DNA from: Marinospirillum celere
GTDB lineage: Bacteria; Pseudomonadota; Gammaproteobacteria; Pseudomonadales; Halomonadaceae
Reading direction: 5' to 3'
DNA length: 64,000 nt
Assembly (NCBI RefSeq): GCF_900112235.1
Contig: NZ_FOLH01000004.1
Span: 323,526 to 387,525 of the forward strand
In this document: one piece after another, positions 48,694 through 58,041 of the stretch
How the letters are laid out: every line of letters starts with the position of its first letter
Position numbering within the stretch: position 1 is the first letter of the stretch
Position numbers and translations under genes: made by a program
Notes under the pieces: generated by a model
What the model saw: only the letters and a program-made list of their open reading frames with translations
What the model was told of the DNA's origin: nothing
Database searches by the model: none

Positions 48694-50814
48694 ATGAATA
48701 CCATTGAGGATCTTTGTGATCGTTTGAAAGGCTATCTACCTGCTGATGAAATTCAGCAGGTTAGACGTGCCTACTATTATGCTGAGCAGGCGCATGATGG
48801 ACAGCGCCGCAGCTCGGGCGAACCCTATGTGACCCACCCCCTGGCCGTAGCCACCATTCTTGCGAATCTGCACCTGGATCACCAGGCGCTGATGGCCGCT
48901 CTCCTGCATGATGTTATTGAAGATACCGGAGTTGGCAAAGAAGCAGTGGCCCGTCAGTTTGGTGAGCCGGTTGCCGAACTGGTCGATGGTGTTTCCAAGC
49001 TCACCCAGATTAAATTTGAATCCAAAGCTGAAGCCCAGGCTGAAAACTTTCGCAAGATGGTTTTGGCTATGGCTGAAGATATCCGGGTCATTATCGTCAA
49101 GCTGGCTGACCGCTTGCACAATATGCGGACTTTGGGCGCTCTCAGGCGTGACAAAAAACGCCGTATTGCCAAGGAAACTTTGGATATCTATGCCCCGATT
49201 GCCAACCGTCTTGGGATCAACACGCTCCGTTTAGAGCTGGAAGATTTGAGCTTTCAAGCCATTTACCCCATGCGCTACGAACGTTTGCGCAAGGCCGTGT
49301 TAAGCGTGCGCGGGCACCGTAAGGAAGTGGTTAAAAAGATTCAGCACCGCCTGCAAGAAAGATTGGAAATGGAAGGCCTGCAAGGGCGTGTTATCGGGCG
49401 TGAAAAGAATCTGCTCTCGCTTTATCGCAAGATGAAGCATCAGAGAAAGTCCTTTAGTGAAATTATGGATGTTTACGCTTTTCGTGTATTAACCGAAAGC
49501 GTTGATGATTGTTACCGTGCCCTGGGCACCGTGCATAACACCTACAAGCCCGTCCCTGGCCGCTTCAAAGATTACGTGGCGATCCCCAAGGCTAATGGCT
49601 ATCAGTCTCTGCACACGACCCTCTTTGGTTTGAGTGGCATGCCCATTGAAGTGCAGATACGCACCCGTGAAATGGAAGCCATGGCGAATAATGGTGTGGC
49701 CGCTCATTGGCTTTATAAAGCCGGGCAGACCGATCGCCCAATTGCTGAAGGCAGTCACGCACGGGCGCGCCAGTGGGTGAAGGGCTTGCTGGAAATGCAG
49801 CAGCGAGCTGGGGATTCACTGGAATTTATTGAACACGTCAAAGTCGACCTCTTCCCGGATGAAATCTATGTCTTCACCCCCAGTGGTGAAATCATGGAGT
49901 TGCCTAAGGGCTCCACGCCGGTTGATTTTGCTTATGCGGTGCACACCGACGTTGGTAATGCCTGTGTTGCCTGTCGAATTGACCGCAAGCTGGCTCCCCT
50001 GTCAGCCAGCATCCAAAGTGGTCAAACTGTTGAAATTATTACTGCCCCAGGTGCGCGCCCCAATTTAGCCTGGTTGTCTTTCGTGACAACCGGCAAGGCA
50101 CGTTCCGCAATACGTCATTATATTAAGCAACAGCAACGCAGTGACTCTGAGGCCCTGGGTAAACGCTTACTGGAAAAAGCCCTGGCCCAGTTTGAGGTGC
50201 GTTTGGAAGACCTTACTGATGACAGAATGGCGCTTTTGCTTCAGGAAATGGAAGTTAACAGTCAGGAAGAGCTGCTCGAAGCCATAGGTTTGGGTAAGCG
50301 GATGGCCTACATGGTTGCCCGGCGTCTATTGGATCATGACACCCTGGAAAGGGTCCCTGAAACCTTGGCTGAAGGCAACATGATCATCCATGGTACTGAA
50401 GGTATGGTAGTTAGTTTTGCGCGCTGTTGTCGGCCCATTCCTGGAGATTCCATTTTAGGGCATATCAGTTTTGGTAACGGCATCGTGGTTCACCGTTATA
50501 ACTGCAAAAATTTACAGGACATTCGTGATAACCCAGATAAGTGTGTTGGTCTTAACTGGGCAGAAGTGACCGAAGGTGAGTTTAGTGTCAATTTGAAGCT
50601 GGAAATTGAAGATCAGCGCGGCATTATTGCTCGCATCGCTACCCTCATTACCGAGATGGATGCCAACCTGGAGCGTATCAGTGTTGATGAGCGGGATGCC
50701 AAGCTATCAACTCTGACTTTAGAGCTTTCAGTTAAAAATCGAGTGCATCTGGCACGAATCATGAAAAAACTGCGGCTGATACCGGAAGTAAGCCGCGTTG
50801 TTCGTTTACGTTGA
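48694..50814 (+). CDS. spoT: Bifunctional (p)ppGpp synthase/hydrolase SpoT
   Basis: This 706-residue protein has the full RelA/SpoT layout. The HD hydrolase domain has MAALLHDVIEDTGVGKEAV and intact histidine and aspartate. The synthetase domain has RFKDYVAIPKANGYQSLHTT. A TGS domain (VFTPSGEIMELPKGSTPVDFA), a helical and zinc-finger-like region (FARCCRPIPGD) and a C-terminal ACT domain follow. The intact hydrolase motif identifies SpoT rather than RelA. It sets (p)ppGpp during starvation. It sits in the usual rpoZ-spoT-ridA order, and the start is ATG 48694 after TGAGGTGG. Confidence 0.97.
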   Translation: MNTIEDLCDRLKGYLPADEIQQVRRAYYYAEQAHDGQRRSSGEPYVTHPLAVATILANLHLDHQALMAALLHDVIEDTGVGKEAVARQFGEPVAELVDGVSKLTQIKFESKAEAQAENFRKMVLAMAEDIRVIIVKLADRLHNMRTLGALRRDKKRRIAKETLDIYAPIANRLGINTLRLELEDLSFQAIYPMRYERLRKAVLSVRGHRKEVVKKIQHRLQERLEMEGLQGRVIGREKNLLSLYRKMKHQRKSFSEIMDVYAFRVLTESVDDCYRALGTVHNTYKPVPGRFKDYVAIPKANGYQSLHTTLFGLSGMPIEVQIRTREMEAMANNGVAAHWLYKAGQTDRPIAEGSHARARQWVKGLLEMQQRAGDSLEFIEHVKVDLFPDEIYVFTPSGEIMELPKGSTPVDFAYAVHTDVGNACVACRIDRKLAPLSASIQSGQTVEIITAPGARPNLAWLSFVTTGKARSAIRHYIKQQQRSDSEALGKRLLEKALAQFEVRLEDLTDDRMALLLQEMEVNSQEELLEAIGLGKRMAYMVARRLLDHDTLERVPETLAEGNMIIHGTEGMVVSFARCCRPIPGDSILGHISFGNGIVVHRYNCKNLQDIRDNPDKCVGLNWAEVTEGEFSVNLKLEIEDQRGIIARIATLITEMDANLERISVDERDAKLSTLTLELSVKNRVHLARIMKKLRLIPEVSRVVRLR

Positions 50815-50839
50815 TTAAATTATTTAACAGGAGTTACCC

Positions 50840-51229
50840 ATGAGTAATCGTGCAGTGATCACTACGGATCAAGCCCCTGAAGCAATAGGCACCTACTCCC
50901 AGGCTGTGAAGGTGGGGAATACAGTTTACCTTTCTGGTCAAATTCCCCTGGTTCCAGAAACCATGGAAGTTATCGCAGGTGATTTTGAAGCTCAGGCCGT
51001 TCAGGTCTTTGAAAACCTGAAAGCAGTCTGTGAAGCTGCAGGCGGCAGTATGGATGAAGTGGTCAAAGTGAACCTCTACCTAACGGATTTGGCTAACTTC
51101 GCGACAGTGAACGAAGTGATGGCCCGTTACTTCAGCAAACCCTATCCGGCCCGTGCTGCTGTTCAGGTGGCGGCTCTACCCAAGGGCGTAGAATTTGAAG
51201 CGGAAGGTGTTTTGGTTATCGGAGACTAA
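50840..51229 (+). CDS. ridA: RidA enamine/imine deaminase
   Basis: This 129-residue trimeric enzyme hydrolyses reactive enamines such as 2-aminoacrylate released by PLP enzymes. It has the opening [33 protein letters not shown] and the catalytic arginine in [22 protein letters not shown] precedes the ATG. It follows spoT by 25 bp, the common arrangement. Confidence 0.95.
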   Translation: MSNRAVITTDQAPEAIGTYSQAVKVGNTVYLSGQIPLVPETMEVIAGDFEAQAVQVFENLKAVCEAAGGSMDEVVKVNLYLTDLANFATVNEVMARYFSKPYPARAAVQVAALPKGVEFEAEGVLVIGD

Positions 51230-51234
51230 AGTAC

Positions 51235-51846
51235 TTGAAGAAATCCGCTCTGATCGCTTGTTTGCTCGGCTGCCTGCTGGTGCCTGCGGCCAATGCCGAG
51301 GTGGTTGAAGGCAGTCAGTTTTGGCGTGCGGCTGTAGTGGGCACCCTGGGTTTGACGCTGGCCGTTAATCCCTTGGGTGCGGATTCTGCAACTGTAGAAA
51401 CGGGCTATGGTGAAGAGGTTGCCGCACATCGGCTCGCCTGGCGCTGGCAACTGCAAGAGCACCCGCTCACCACTTTTCTGACCGTGGAAGTTCATGGTCA
51501 GGTAGCACTGGAGTACTGGGATGGTCAGTCAGCAGAGCAAAACCGCGACAGAAATAATCTTCTGGTTTTAACGCCAGTATTCAGATTGCAGCCTGCTTCA
51601 GCCTGGTTGCCTTACCTGGAAACATCTATTGGGGCTGCTTTGATGTCCGCCAGCAGCTTTCCGGCAACGGGCCATAATTTTGGCCAGAACTACCAGTTTG
51701 AGGACACTCTGGCTTTGGGTTGGATGCTTGGCCGGGAGGGGCGCTGGGATCTCGCCCTGCGCTATCGCCACTATTCCAACAACGGCATGTCGCGGTCTAA
51801 TAATGGAATTGATTTCAATACCCTGGCAGTGACCTACCGCTACTAG
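51235..51846 (+). CDS. PagL-like lipid A 3-O-deacylase family protein
   Basis: This 203-residue outer-membrane protein has a signal peptide ([20 protein letters not shown]) and a beta-barrel pattern. The C-terminal motif [18 protein letters not shown] carries the histidine-serine pair of the PagL active site. PagL removes the 3-linked acyl chain from lipid A, altering envelope charge and immune recognition. The start is a TTG at 51235, 5 bp after ridA, with GGAGAC in the ridA end; no ATG start is available. The last bases overlap convergent ribA by 4 bp. The specific substrate is inferred from family. Confidence 0.82.
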   Translation: MKKSALIACLLGCLLVPAANAEVVEGSQFWRAAVVGTLGLTLAVNPLGADSATVETGYGEEVAAHRLAWRWQLQEHPLTTFLTVEVHGQVALEYWDGQSAEQNRDRNNLLVLTPVFRLQPASAWLPYLETSIGAALMSASSFPATGHNFGQNYQFEDTLALGWMLGREGRWDLALRYRHYSNNGMSRSNNGIDFNTLAVTYRY

Positions 51847-52463
51847 TCTTCTGAATCTTTGGGATTGAAGTCGTCTGCACTCATCATATGGCCCAGCTTG
51901 CTGGCTTTGGTGTCCAGATAGCCTGCATTGTGCGGATTCATGCCCGTTGTCAGTGGTAAGCGTTCTTCCACCTGTAGGCCGTAGTTCTCAAGGGCAGCAA
52001 CCTTGCGAGGGTTATTGGTCATCAAGCGCACTTTCTGGATATTCAAATGCTTTAACATTGGGATGAGCATGGAGTAATCACGCAGATCCGCAGCAAATCC
52101 CAGTCGTTCATTAGCTTCAACTGTATCGGCTCCAGCATCCTGCAGGTGATAAGCCCGGATTTTGTTAAGCAGGCCGATACCCCGACCTTCCTGCCGCAAA
52201 TAAAGCAGGGCGCCGCGGCCTTCTTTGGCAATACGTTTCAAGGCTTCCTGAAGTTGAAAGCCACAGTCGCAGCGGAGTGAAAAAAGGGCGTCACCAGTTA
52301 AACACTCTGAATGGACACGGGCCAGCACGGCCTGGTCCTCTTCCAGGTCGCCCAGAGTCAGGGCAAGATGTTCCTTGCCGGTTTCTGAGTCTTCAAAACC
52401 GTGCATGGTAAAAGTCGCCCAGGGCGTGGGTAAACGGGAAGAAGCAACAAAACGCAGGCTCAC
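51843..52463 (-). CDS. ribA: GTP cyclohydrolase II
   Basis: RibA opens the GTP imidazole ring to start riboflavin synthesis. The 206-residue protein has the zinc ligands in [20 protein letters not shown] (three cysteines), then [20 protein letters not shown], and the GTP-binding [14 protein letters not shown]. It is a stand-alone RibA without a RibB domain. The start is GTG at 52463. It is divergent from hemE. Confidence 0.96.
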   Translation of the reverse strand: MSLRFVASSRLPTPWATFTMHGFEDSETGKEHLALTLGDLEEDQAVLARVHSECLTGDALFSLRCDCGFQLQEALKRIAKEGRGALLYLRQEGRGIGLLNKIRAYHLQDAGADTVEANERLGFAADLRDYSMLIPMLKHLNIQKVRLMTNNPRKVAALENYGLQVEERLPLTTGMNPHNAGYLDTKASKLGHMMSADDFNPKDSED

Positions 52464-52550
52464 GGGTGGATTTCTCTCAGCTGATGGCGAATTAAACCGA
52501 CTATTCTACTAGGTTGCTGCTGATTCGGCAGCAGCTGATACAAGTTTTTG

Positions 52551-52578
52551 TTTAGATATCTGTTCATCAGGCTACAAT
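52551..52578 (+). promoter_or_regulatory. Predicted sigma-70 promoter of hemE
   Basis: TTTAGA (52551-52556) and TACAAT (52573-52578) are 16 bp apart. A start near 52585 rules out the long in-frame start at 52548 and supports the ATG at 52647. Confidence 0.45.
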
Positions 52579-52646
52579 GGGTAGATCAATTTGCAGGTGC
52601 CTTTTCTTTGAAAGGGCAGTTTACACCTCTGACTCTGGGAAGTCTT

Positions 52647-53714
52647 ATGACAGAACTGAAAAATGACCGTTTCCTCCGGGCCCTGGCTCGTCAGCCCGTT
52701 GATAAAACTCCTGTATGGATGATGCGTCAGGCGGGGCGTTATTTGCCCGAGTATCTGGCAACTCGCAAACAGGCGGGTTCTTTTATGGATCTCTGCCGGA
52801 ATACTGATCTGGCCTGTGAAGTTACCTTGCAGCCCTTGGAGCGCTTTGATCTGGATGCTGCGATTCTTTTTTCTGACATCCTGACCATTCCGGATGCGAT
52901 GGGGTTAGGCCTATATTTTGTAACAGGGGAAGGCCCCAAATTCCGCAAAACAGTGCGTACCGCAGCAGAAGTTGATGCTCTGCCAATTCCTGAGGTGGAA
53001 AAGGATTTGGACTATGTCATGAATGCGGTGAGTCGTATTCGTCAGGAGCTGAATGGCCGGGTTCCTTTGATCGGCTTTAGCGGCAGCCCTTGGACTTTGG
53101 CAACCTATATGATTGAAGGTGAGGGTAGCCGAGAATATCGCCACGCCAAGGCCATGCTTTATGGGCAACCTGATGTCATGCACCAATTACTGGATAAGCT
53201 GGCGCAAACAGTGACAGCCTATCTGAATGCCCAGATCCGGGCAGGTGCTCAGGCTGTGCAGATTTTTGATTCCTGGGGTGGCAGCCTGAGTACACCAGCC
53301 TATGCCGAATTTTCCCTGCGCTATATGGAGCAGATCGTGCATGGTCTGATTCGCGAACATGAAGGCCGCAAGGTTCCGGTGATTCTGTTTACCAAAGGGG
53401 GAGGACAGTGGCTGGAACAGATGGCTGCAACCGGAGCCGATGCTCTAGGCTTGGACTGGACCACAGAACTGGGTAATGCCCGTGCTCGTGTCGGTAACCG
53501 GGTTGCTTTACAAGGTAATTTTGATCCCAGCGCCCTCTTTGCGCCCCCTGCTGCGATTCGGGCCGAAGTGGGCCGTATTCTGGACAGCTATGGCCCTGGC
53601 AGTGGGCATGTCTTTAATCTGGGGCACGGGATTAATCAGCATGTGCCGCCTGAACATGCCAAGGCCTTAGTGGATGCGGTGCATGAGCTGAGTGAACCCT
53701 TGCACCAGAAATAA
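52647..53714 (+). CDS. hemE: Uroporphyrinogen decarboxylase
   Basis: HemE removes four carboxyl groups from uroporphyrinogen III to give coproporphyrinogen III in haem synthesis. The 355-residue TIM-barrel enzyme has [30 protein letters not shown] with the catalytic aspartate, [16 protein letters not shown] and [15 protein letters not shown]. The ATG at 52647 follows GGGAAG; the open frame upstream to 52548 lies across a predicted promoter. Confidence 0.97.
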   Translation: MTELKNDRFLRALARQPVDKTPVWMMRQAGRYLPEYLATRKQAGSFMDLCRNTDLACEVTLQPLERFDLDAAILFSDILTIPDAMGLGLYFVTGEGPKFRKTVRTAAEVDALPIPEVEKDLDYVMNAVSRIRQELNGRVPLIGFSGSPWTLATYMIEGEGSREYRHAKAMLYGQPDVMHQLLDKLAQTVTAYLNAQIRAGAQAVQIFDSWGGSLSTPAYAEFSLRYMEQIVHGLIREHEGRKVPVILFTKGGGQWLEQMAATGADALGLDWTTELGNARARVGNRVALQGNFDPSALFAPPAAIRAEVGRILDSYGPGSGHVFNLGHGINQHVPPEHAKALVDAVHELSEPLHQK

Positions 53715-53745
53715 AAGGTTGCTGGCTGGAAATGTAGCTCTTTGT

Positions 53746-53778
53746 TAGAGTTGAGTAACCTGGCTTTACTCAACTCTA
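53746..53778. promoter_or_regulatory. 13-bp perfect inverted repeat upstream of phaC
   Basis: TAGAGTTGAGTAA and TTACTCAACTCTA flank a 7-base spacer between hemE and phaC, ending 20 bp before the phaC ATG. No T tract follows on either strand, so it is not a standard terminator. It could be an operator or a 5'-leader stem next to the phaC ribosome site. Confidence 0.6.
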
Positions 53779-53798
53779 GTCACCTACGGAGGTGAAAA

Positions 53799-55787
53799 AT
53801 GCTGGATGCAAAAGAATCCCAGGCTCTGCCCAGGCTGACCGCTGATTTTCTGGATAGCTTTATGGGAGTGACCCCGGCCGACAATCCTGCCCGGTATAAG
53901 GATACCCGCCATTGGTTGAGTGAATTCAATGGCCTGTGTTTAAAAAACCTTTTTGCAGCCAGCCAACTTCAGGAAAACCTCTGGTCACCCTATGGTGTCC
54001 CTCGCGAGCTGTTTACCGGTTGGTTGAGGCCCTTGGTTAAAGCCAGTCAAGAGGCAGCCAGTCAAGGCCGTGACCCTGACCTGGTAGCACAAGACAATCT
54101 TCGCATAGAAGCAGCCTATGCCTCCAAGCTGCGCAGTTTACTGATTGCTTTGACTTCTGAAATTGATGCCAGTGATGAAGAAAAACTAGCTAAGAGTGAT
54201 TATCTAACCCGTCAGGGTAAAAAACTGATTTTTGACCGTGACCAATGTAACTGGGCTTGTCAAACCCCTGCTGGACAGACTTGGCTGCTCGGCCAGCTGC
54301 TCAGTTTGCAGACACTGGAATGGCAGTATCACAGCTATGGGCAGACGCGCCTGCGTGCTATGAAGAAGCTGTTGCGTTCACTTTTACAGGTGATTGCCAA
54401 CGAGCCCCTGAGTGAACTCAAGCGTAACCCTTACCGTAAACCCTCTCCAGAAGGAACACCCAGGCAATCGGATGAAGACTATCTGCTGGACTGTGAGTTA
54501 AGGCTTTTGGCGCTTTTGGCGCATGATGCGATAGATATCCGGCGCTTTGCCCTGGAGTCACCTCATGCGCGTCTGGGGGCCTGCAAGTGGGAAACAGTAC
54601 CTGGTTCAGAAATTTATTCGGTCAGGCTAAGGCATTACCTGAGGCCAGCTGGTGTCAAGCCCAATGGCAAGACCCTTTATATGGCCAGCCCGATGATTAA
54701 CCGTTGTGAGATTTTTGATTTGGCACCGGAGAAGTCGGTTGTTGAGGGGATGCTCCAACTGGGTTACGACGTTTATATGGTGGATTACGGTAACCCTGGC
54801 CCGGATCAAAGCCAGCTAGGTCTGAGTTTCTATGGCAAGACGGTTCATGATAACTATTTGAACCTGATTACAGAGCGTCACCCAGAACAGCATATCGAAG
54901 TTATGGCCTACTGTATGGGAGGCACTCTCTTTATGCCTTACCTGGCTCGCCGTATCGAAGAGGCTGAGCATGGCGGTAAGGATATTAAAATACGCCAAGT
55001 CGTACTCATGACCACCCCCATTTTCTTTGATGATGAAACCAGTGGTCATCAGCCCATGCGTAACCTGATTCGCGAGTCTTATGACTTTTCTATCATGCAA
55101 ACCTTCTTTGGTAACAGCAACCTGCCACCCCAGACTATAGAAGCGGGCATGCATGCGATCCAGCCAGGCGTTACCTTCAGTGTGGCTGAAGGTTTTTATG
55201 CGCGAGCCAATTTTCATGGTGCCTTGGACGATGCTGCGCCCTTCCTGCACTGGCTGAACTCAGGAACCCGCTTCCCGGTTAAGGCACACCGCGAATGGAT
55301 TGAACGGATTTTCATCAACAATGAAATTTGGGAAGGTGAGTACACGCTACCTTCCAGTATCAAGGCGTTGGATGCTAAGCCTGTGGATATGGATGCACTC
55401 AACCGCGCAGATATCGCTATTTTTGATTATCGCGGCCAACGTGACCCCATCGCCCCCGTGGGTTCTTGTAAAACCAGTGAGCGCTGGGGTCGTAAAGACA
55501 ATGTGCAGATGACTCGTGGCGGCCTAAACAGGACGATCGAGAAGAACATCGGTCATATTTTCGTGGTCAGTAAAAAGCTCCTGGGTGAGTACTTGGAAAC
55601 GGTCGCTGATTTTCTGGCTGATGAGCCACCGGCCTATCAACCCGGCAAAAGAACCGAGTCCTCAGCGAAACCAGCAGCCTCACCGGCAGCTAAAAAAACA
55701 AGCCGTAAGCCTGCCACTGGTCGCCCAGCTACAAAGGCAGGCTCTACTCGAGGGGCGGCGAGTAAGAAAACAGGTCCCTCAAGCTGA
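53799..55787 (+). CDS. phaC: Polyhydroxyalkanoate synthase-like alpha/beta hydrolase
   Basis: This 662-residue protein has a PhaC-type N-terminal region and catalytic core. The lipase-like box EVMAYCMGGTLFMPYL carries the active cysteine, DYRGQRDPIAP the aspartate, and EKNIGHIFVVS the histidine. The core covers about residues 250-610. The last 45 residues are a low-complexity tail rich in lysine, alanine, serine and proline (AKKTSRKPATGRPATK region). The protein would polymerise hydroxyacyl-CoA into storage granules. No phaA, phaB, phaR or phasin gene is adjacent. GGAGGTGAAAA precedes the ATG, and a long inverted repeat lies just upstream. Divergence of the core leaves the class uncertain. 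Confidence 0.82.
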   Translation: MLDAKESQALPRLTADFLDSFMGVTPADNPARYKDTRHWLSEFNGLCLKNLFAASQLQENLWSPYGVPRELFTGWLRPLVKASQEAASQGRDPDLVAQDNLRIEAAYASKLRSLLIALTSEIDASDEEKLAKSDYLTRQGKKLIFDRDQCNWACQTPAGQTWLLGQLLSLQTLEWQYHSYGQTRLRAMKKLLRSLLQVIANEPLSELKRNPYRKPSPEGTPRQSDEDYLLDCELRLLALLAHDAIDIRRFALESPHARLGACKWETVPGSEIYSVRLRHYLRPAGVKPNGKTLYMASPMINRCEIFDLAPEKSVVEGMLQLGYDVYMVDYGNPGPDQSQLGLSFYGKTVHDNYLNLITERHPEQHIEVMAYCMGGTLFMPYLARRIEEAEHGGKDIKIRQVVLMTTPIFFDDETSGHQPMRNLIRESYDFSIMQTFFGNSNLPPQTIEAGMHAIQPGVTFSVAEGFYARANFHGALDDAAPFLHWLNSGTRFPVKAHREWIERIFINNEIWEGEYTLPSSIKALDAKPVDMDALNRADIAIFDYRGQRDPIAPVGSCKTSERWGRKDNVQMTRGGLNRTIEKNIGHIFVVSKKLLGEYLETVADFLADEPPAYQPGKRTESSAKPAASPAAKKTSRKPATGRPATKAGSTRGAASKKTGPSS

Positions 55788-55794
55788 CCGTCAA

Positions 55795-56388
55795 TTACTT
55801 GTCTCTAGGTACCCGCCCCATCAGGTAAAACTCCTGGTTGGGTGGTGTGCCTGTCAGGGAGACCATCCGATTCGACAAGCCAAAGAAAGCGCTGATTGCG
55901 CCTATATCCCAGATATCCTCCAAAGTGAAGTCGAAAGCGAGCAACTTAGCTTTCCATTCTTCATTCAACTCGCCGGCTTCCAGGCCAATATAAAAAGCAA
56001 AATCCAGCATCACCCGGTGACGTTCACTGATGGGTGAAGTGCGATGATTGACAGCCAACTGGTCTGCCAATACGGGATTTTTGCTATAAATCCGTAAAAT
56101 TGCACCATGGGCGACAACACAATAAAGGCAGCGATTGCGGGCACTGGTTGCAACCACGATCATTTCTTTTTCTGCTGGGGTCAGCGTATCTGAGTCTCTT
56201 TCCATCAGTGCATCATGGTAGGCAAAAAAAGCACGAAATTCGGCAGGACGGTGAGCCAGCATCAAAAATACATTGGGCACAAAACCGGCTTTTTCCTGAA
56301 CGGCCAAGATGGCCTCTTGAATATCCTGGGGCAGATCTTTGATTTGTGATTCTTCGGGTAGATCAAAATGAGGGCTAAGTTCTGTCAT
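55795..56388 (-). CDS. Carboxymuconolactone decarboxylase/AhpD-type peroxidase-related protein
   Basis: This 197-residue all-helical protein has the AhpD-like redox motif RNRCLYCVVAHGAILRI, with CxxC and a nearby histidine, preceded by EKEMIVVATSA. The layout matches the peroxidase-related group of the CMD superfamily, with the extended C-terminal half ending in GTPPNQEFYLMGRVPRD. Such proteins reduce peroxides using thiol donors. It stands alone, convergent with phaC, and no AhpC-like gene is adjacent; ahpCF lie about 9 kb away. Confidence 0.86.
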   Translation of the reverse strand: MTELSPHFDLPEESQIKDLPQDIQEAILAVQEKAGFVPNVFLMLAHRPAEFRAFFAYHDALMERDSDTLTPAEKEMIVVATSARNRCLYCVVAHGAILRIYSKNPVLADQLAVNHRTSPISERHRVMLDFAFYIGLEAGELNEEWKAKLLAFDFTLEDIWDIGAISAFFGLSNRMVSLTGTPPNQEFYLMGRVPRDK

Positions 56389-56486
56389 GGCTTTACCTTT
56401 TTTTATTTTGGTTGAGTTTATATGCCGTGGCGCGCAACTGAGTCGGTGAGTGGCGTGAGGGGCTGGGTGCCGCTATGTCAGGCTGT

Positions 56487-56594
56487 CAACAGCAGGATGT
56501 TGTGTCGACCTACATGGAAGTAGGAAGTGCAGAAATTCGTCTGGAACGAATTCTGCCAGAGCCAAGCGGTGCGCAGCACCCTCTCTGCAGAGAG
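56487..56594. repeat. Cluster of five consecutive short palindromes in intergenic DNA
   Basis: Five stem-loops follow each other in 108 bp. They are CAACA/TGTTG (56487-56502), CCTAC/GTAGG (56509-56524), and an 11-bp stem with one bulged A and a 5-base loop (56529-56556). GGTGC/GCACC (56568-56580) and the palindrome CTCTCTGCAGAGAG (56581-56594) complete the run. They lie in the 291-bp gap between the CMD-family gene and metY. The pattern resembles a repeated extragenic palindromic element or a structured RNA. A 62-codon frame through this region looks fortuitous. Confidence 0.75.
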
Positions 56595-56623
56595 TGTTAT
56601 GTAATCAGTTGGAATACAAGCAT

Positions 56624-56661
56624 AAAAAATGCCCTGGCAGTCACAAGACTGAGCAGGGCAT
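56624..56661 (-). terminator. Terminator after metY
   Basis: Read leftward, the outer stem ATGCCCTG/CAGGGCAT (56629-56636 with 56654-56661) and inner stem CAGTC/GACTG are followed by a TTTTTTAT run, 19 bp past the metY stop. Confidence 0.9.
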
Positions 56662-56679
56662 AGGGTGTTGCGATTAGGC

Positions 56680-57951
56680 TTAGCTGGCGGCTTTCAGAGC
56701 CTGATCCAGATCGGCCAGGAGATCATCAATATGCTCAATGCCAACCGATAGCCTTACCATGTCGGCTGTGACGCCTGCGCTGGCCAGTTCTTCATCATTC
56801 AACTGGCGGTGGGTGGTGGCGGCGGGAATGGATGAGCAGCTCTTGGCATCGCCAATGTTGACCAGGCGAGTGAAGAGTTGCAGAGCATCGTAGAAGCGAA
56901 CGCCTGCTTCCTTGCCGCCTTGGATACCAAAGCTGAGAATACCCGAGGCTTTACCATCGAGGTATTTCTGGGCCAGGGCATGGTCTTTATGGTCAGACAA
57001 GCCTGCATAGTTAACCCAGCTAACTTGCGGGTGGTTTTTCAGATAGTCAGCAATCTTTTGGGTGTTTTCGCAGATGCGTTCGATACGCAGGGCCAGAGTT
57101 TCCAAGCCCTGAAGTAGATTCCAGGCGGCTTGCGCAGAAAGGGCAGCACCCATGTTGCGCAGGGGCACGACGCGGGCACGGGCAATAAAGGCTGCTTCAC
57201 CCACATCGCGGGTATAAACCACGCCGTGATAAGACACATCCGGCTCATTAAGCTGGGGGAAGCGGTCAGCATGCTTGGCCCAGGGGAATTTACCGGAATC
57301 CACAATCACGCCGCCCACGGTGGTGCCATGACCGCCGATGTATTTGGTTGCTGAATGGATAACGATATCGGCACCCTGCTCAATGGGACGCCAGAGGAAG
57401 GGCGTGGCGACGGTGTTATCAACAATCACTGGAACACCGTTACGATGGGCGACTTCGACCAGTTTTTCCATATCCACCAGGCTGCCGGAAGGGTTGCCGA
57501 TGGATTCACAGAAGACGGCCTTGGTTTTGGCATCAATGAGTTTTTCAATACCGGCAAAATCATCTTTGTTGGCAAACCTGACCTCAATGCCCTGTTGCGG
57601 TAGAGTATGCGCAAAGAGGTTATAGGTGCCGCCATAGAGTTCGCTGATGGAGACAATATTGTCACCTGCAGCAGCAATGGTTTGAATGGCATAGGTAATG
57701 GCCGCCATGCCGGAAGCCACAGCCAGACCTGCCAGACCGCCTTCTAACGCAGTGACACGCTGCTCAAGCACAGCGCAGGTCGGGTTCATGATTCGAGAGT
57801 AGATGTTCCCTTCCACTTTGAGATCAAAAAGGTCAGCGGCATGCTGGGCCGAATCAAAGCTGAACGAAGTTGTTTGGTGAATGGGAACGGCGACGGAATG
57901 TTGGTCATCAGGTTGATAGCCGTGGTGGAGGGCCAGGGTTTCGCGTTTCAT
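56680..57951 (-). CDS. metY: O-acetylhomoserine sulfhydrylase
   Basis: This 423-residue PLP enzyme of the Cys/Met metabolism family makes homocysteine directly from O-acetylhomoserine and sulfide. The PLP lysine lies in VIHSATKYIGGHGTTVGGVI. Other blocks are TTSFSFDSAQHAADLFDL, YSRIMNPTCAVLEQRVTALE and RLSVGIEHIDDLLADLDQA. The insertion around KFPWAKHADRFPQLNEPDVS is typical of MetY rather than MetB, MetC or MetZ. A TTGACA box at 58016-58021 read leftward could be its -35. I see no SAM riboswitch in the short leader. A terminator follows the gene. Confidence 0.93.
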   Translation of the reverse strand: MKRETLALHHGYQPDDQHSVAVPIHQTTSFSFDSAQHAADLFDLKVEGNIYSRIMNPTCAVLEQRVTALEGGLAGLAVASGMAAITYAIQTIAAAGDNIVSISELYGGTYNLFAHTLPQQGIEVRFANKDDFAGIEKLIDAKTKAVFCESIGNPSGSLVDMEKLVEVAHRNGVPVIVDNTVATPFLWRPIEQGADIVIHSATKYIGGHGTTVGGVIVDSGKFPWAKHADRFPQLNEPDVSYHGVVYTRDVGEAAFIARARVVPLRNMGAALSAQAAWNLLQGLETLALRIERICENTQKIADYLKNHPQVSWVNYAGLSDHKDHALAQKYLDGKASGILSFGIQGGKEAGVRFYDALQLFTRLVNIGDAKSCSSIPAATTHRQLNDEELASAGVTADMVRLSVGIEHIDDLLADLDQALKAAS

Positions 57952-58041
57952 GTCAGTATCCTTTGCTTTTATTGGGTTTTTGATTTTTGGTTATATTGGT
58001 GTCTTTTCTTATAACTGTCAACTGGGTTGGATGACGAGCTA

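Noticed and set aside
56475-56663. 62-codon frame on the + strand before metY
   Set aside because: It runs across five palindromes and the metY terminator and has no ribosome site or family similarity. It is most likely fortuitous.
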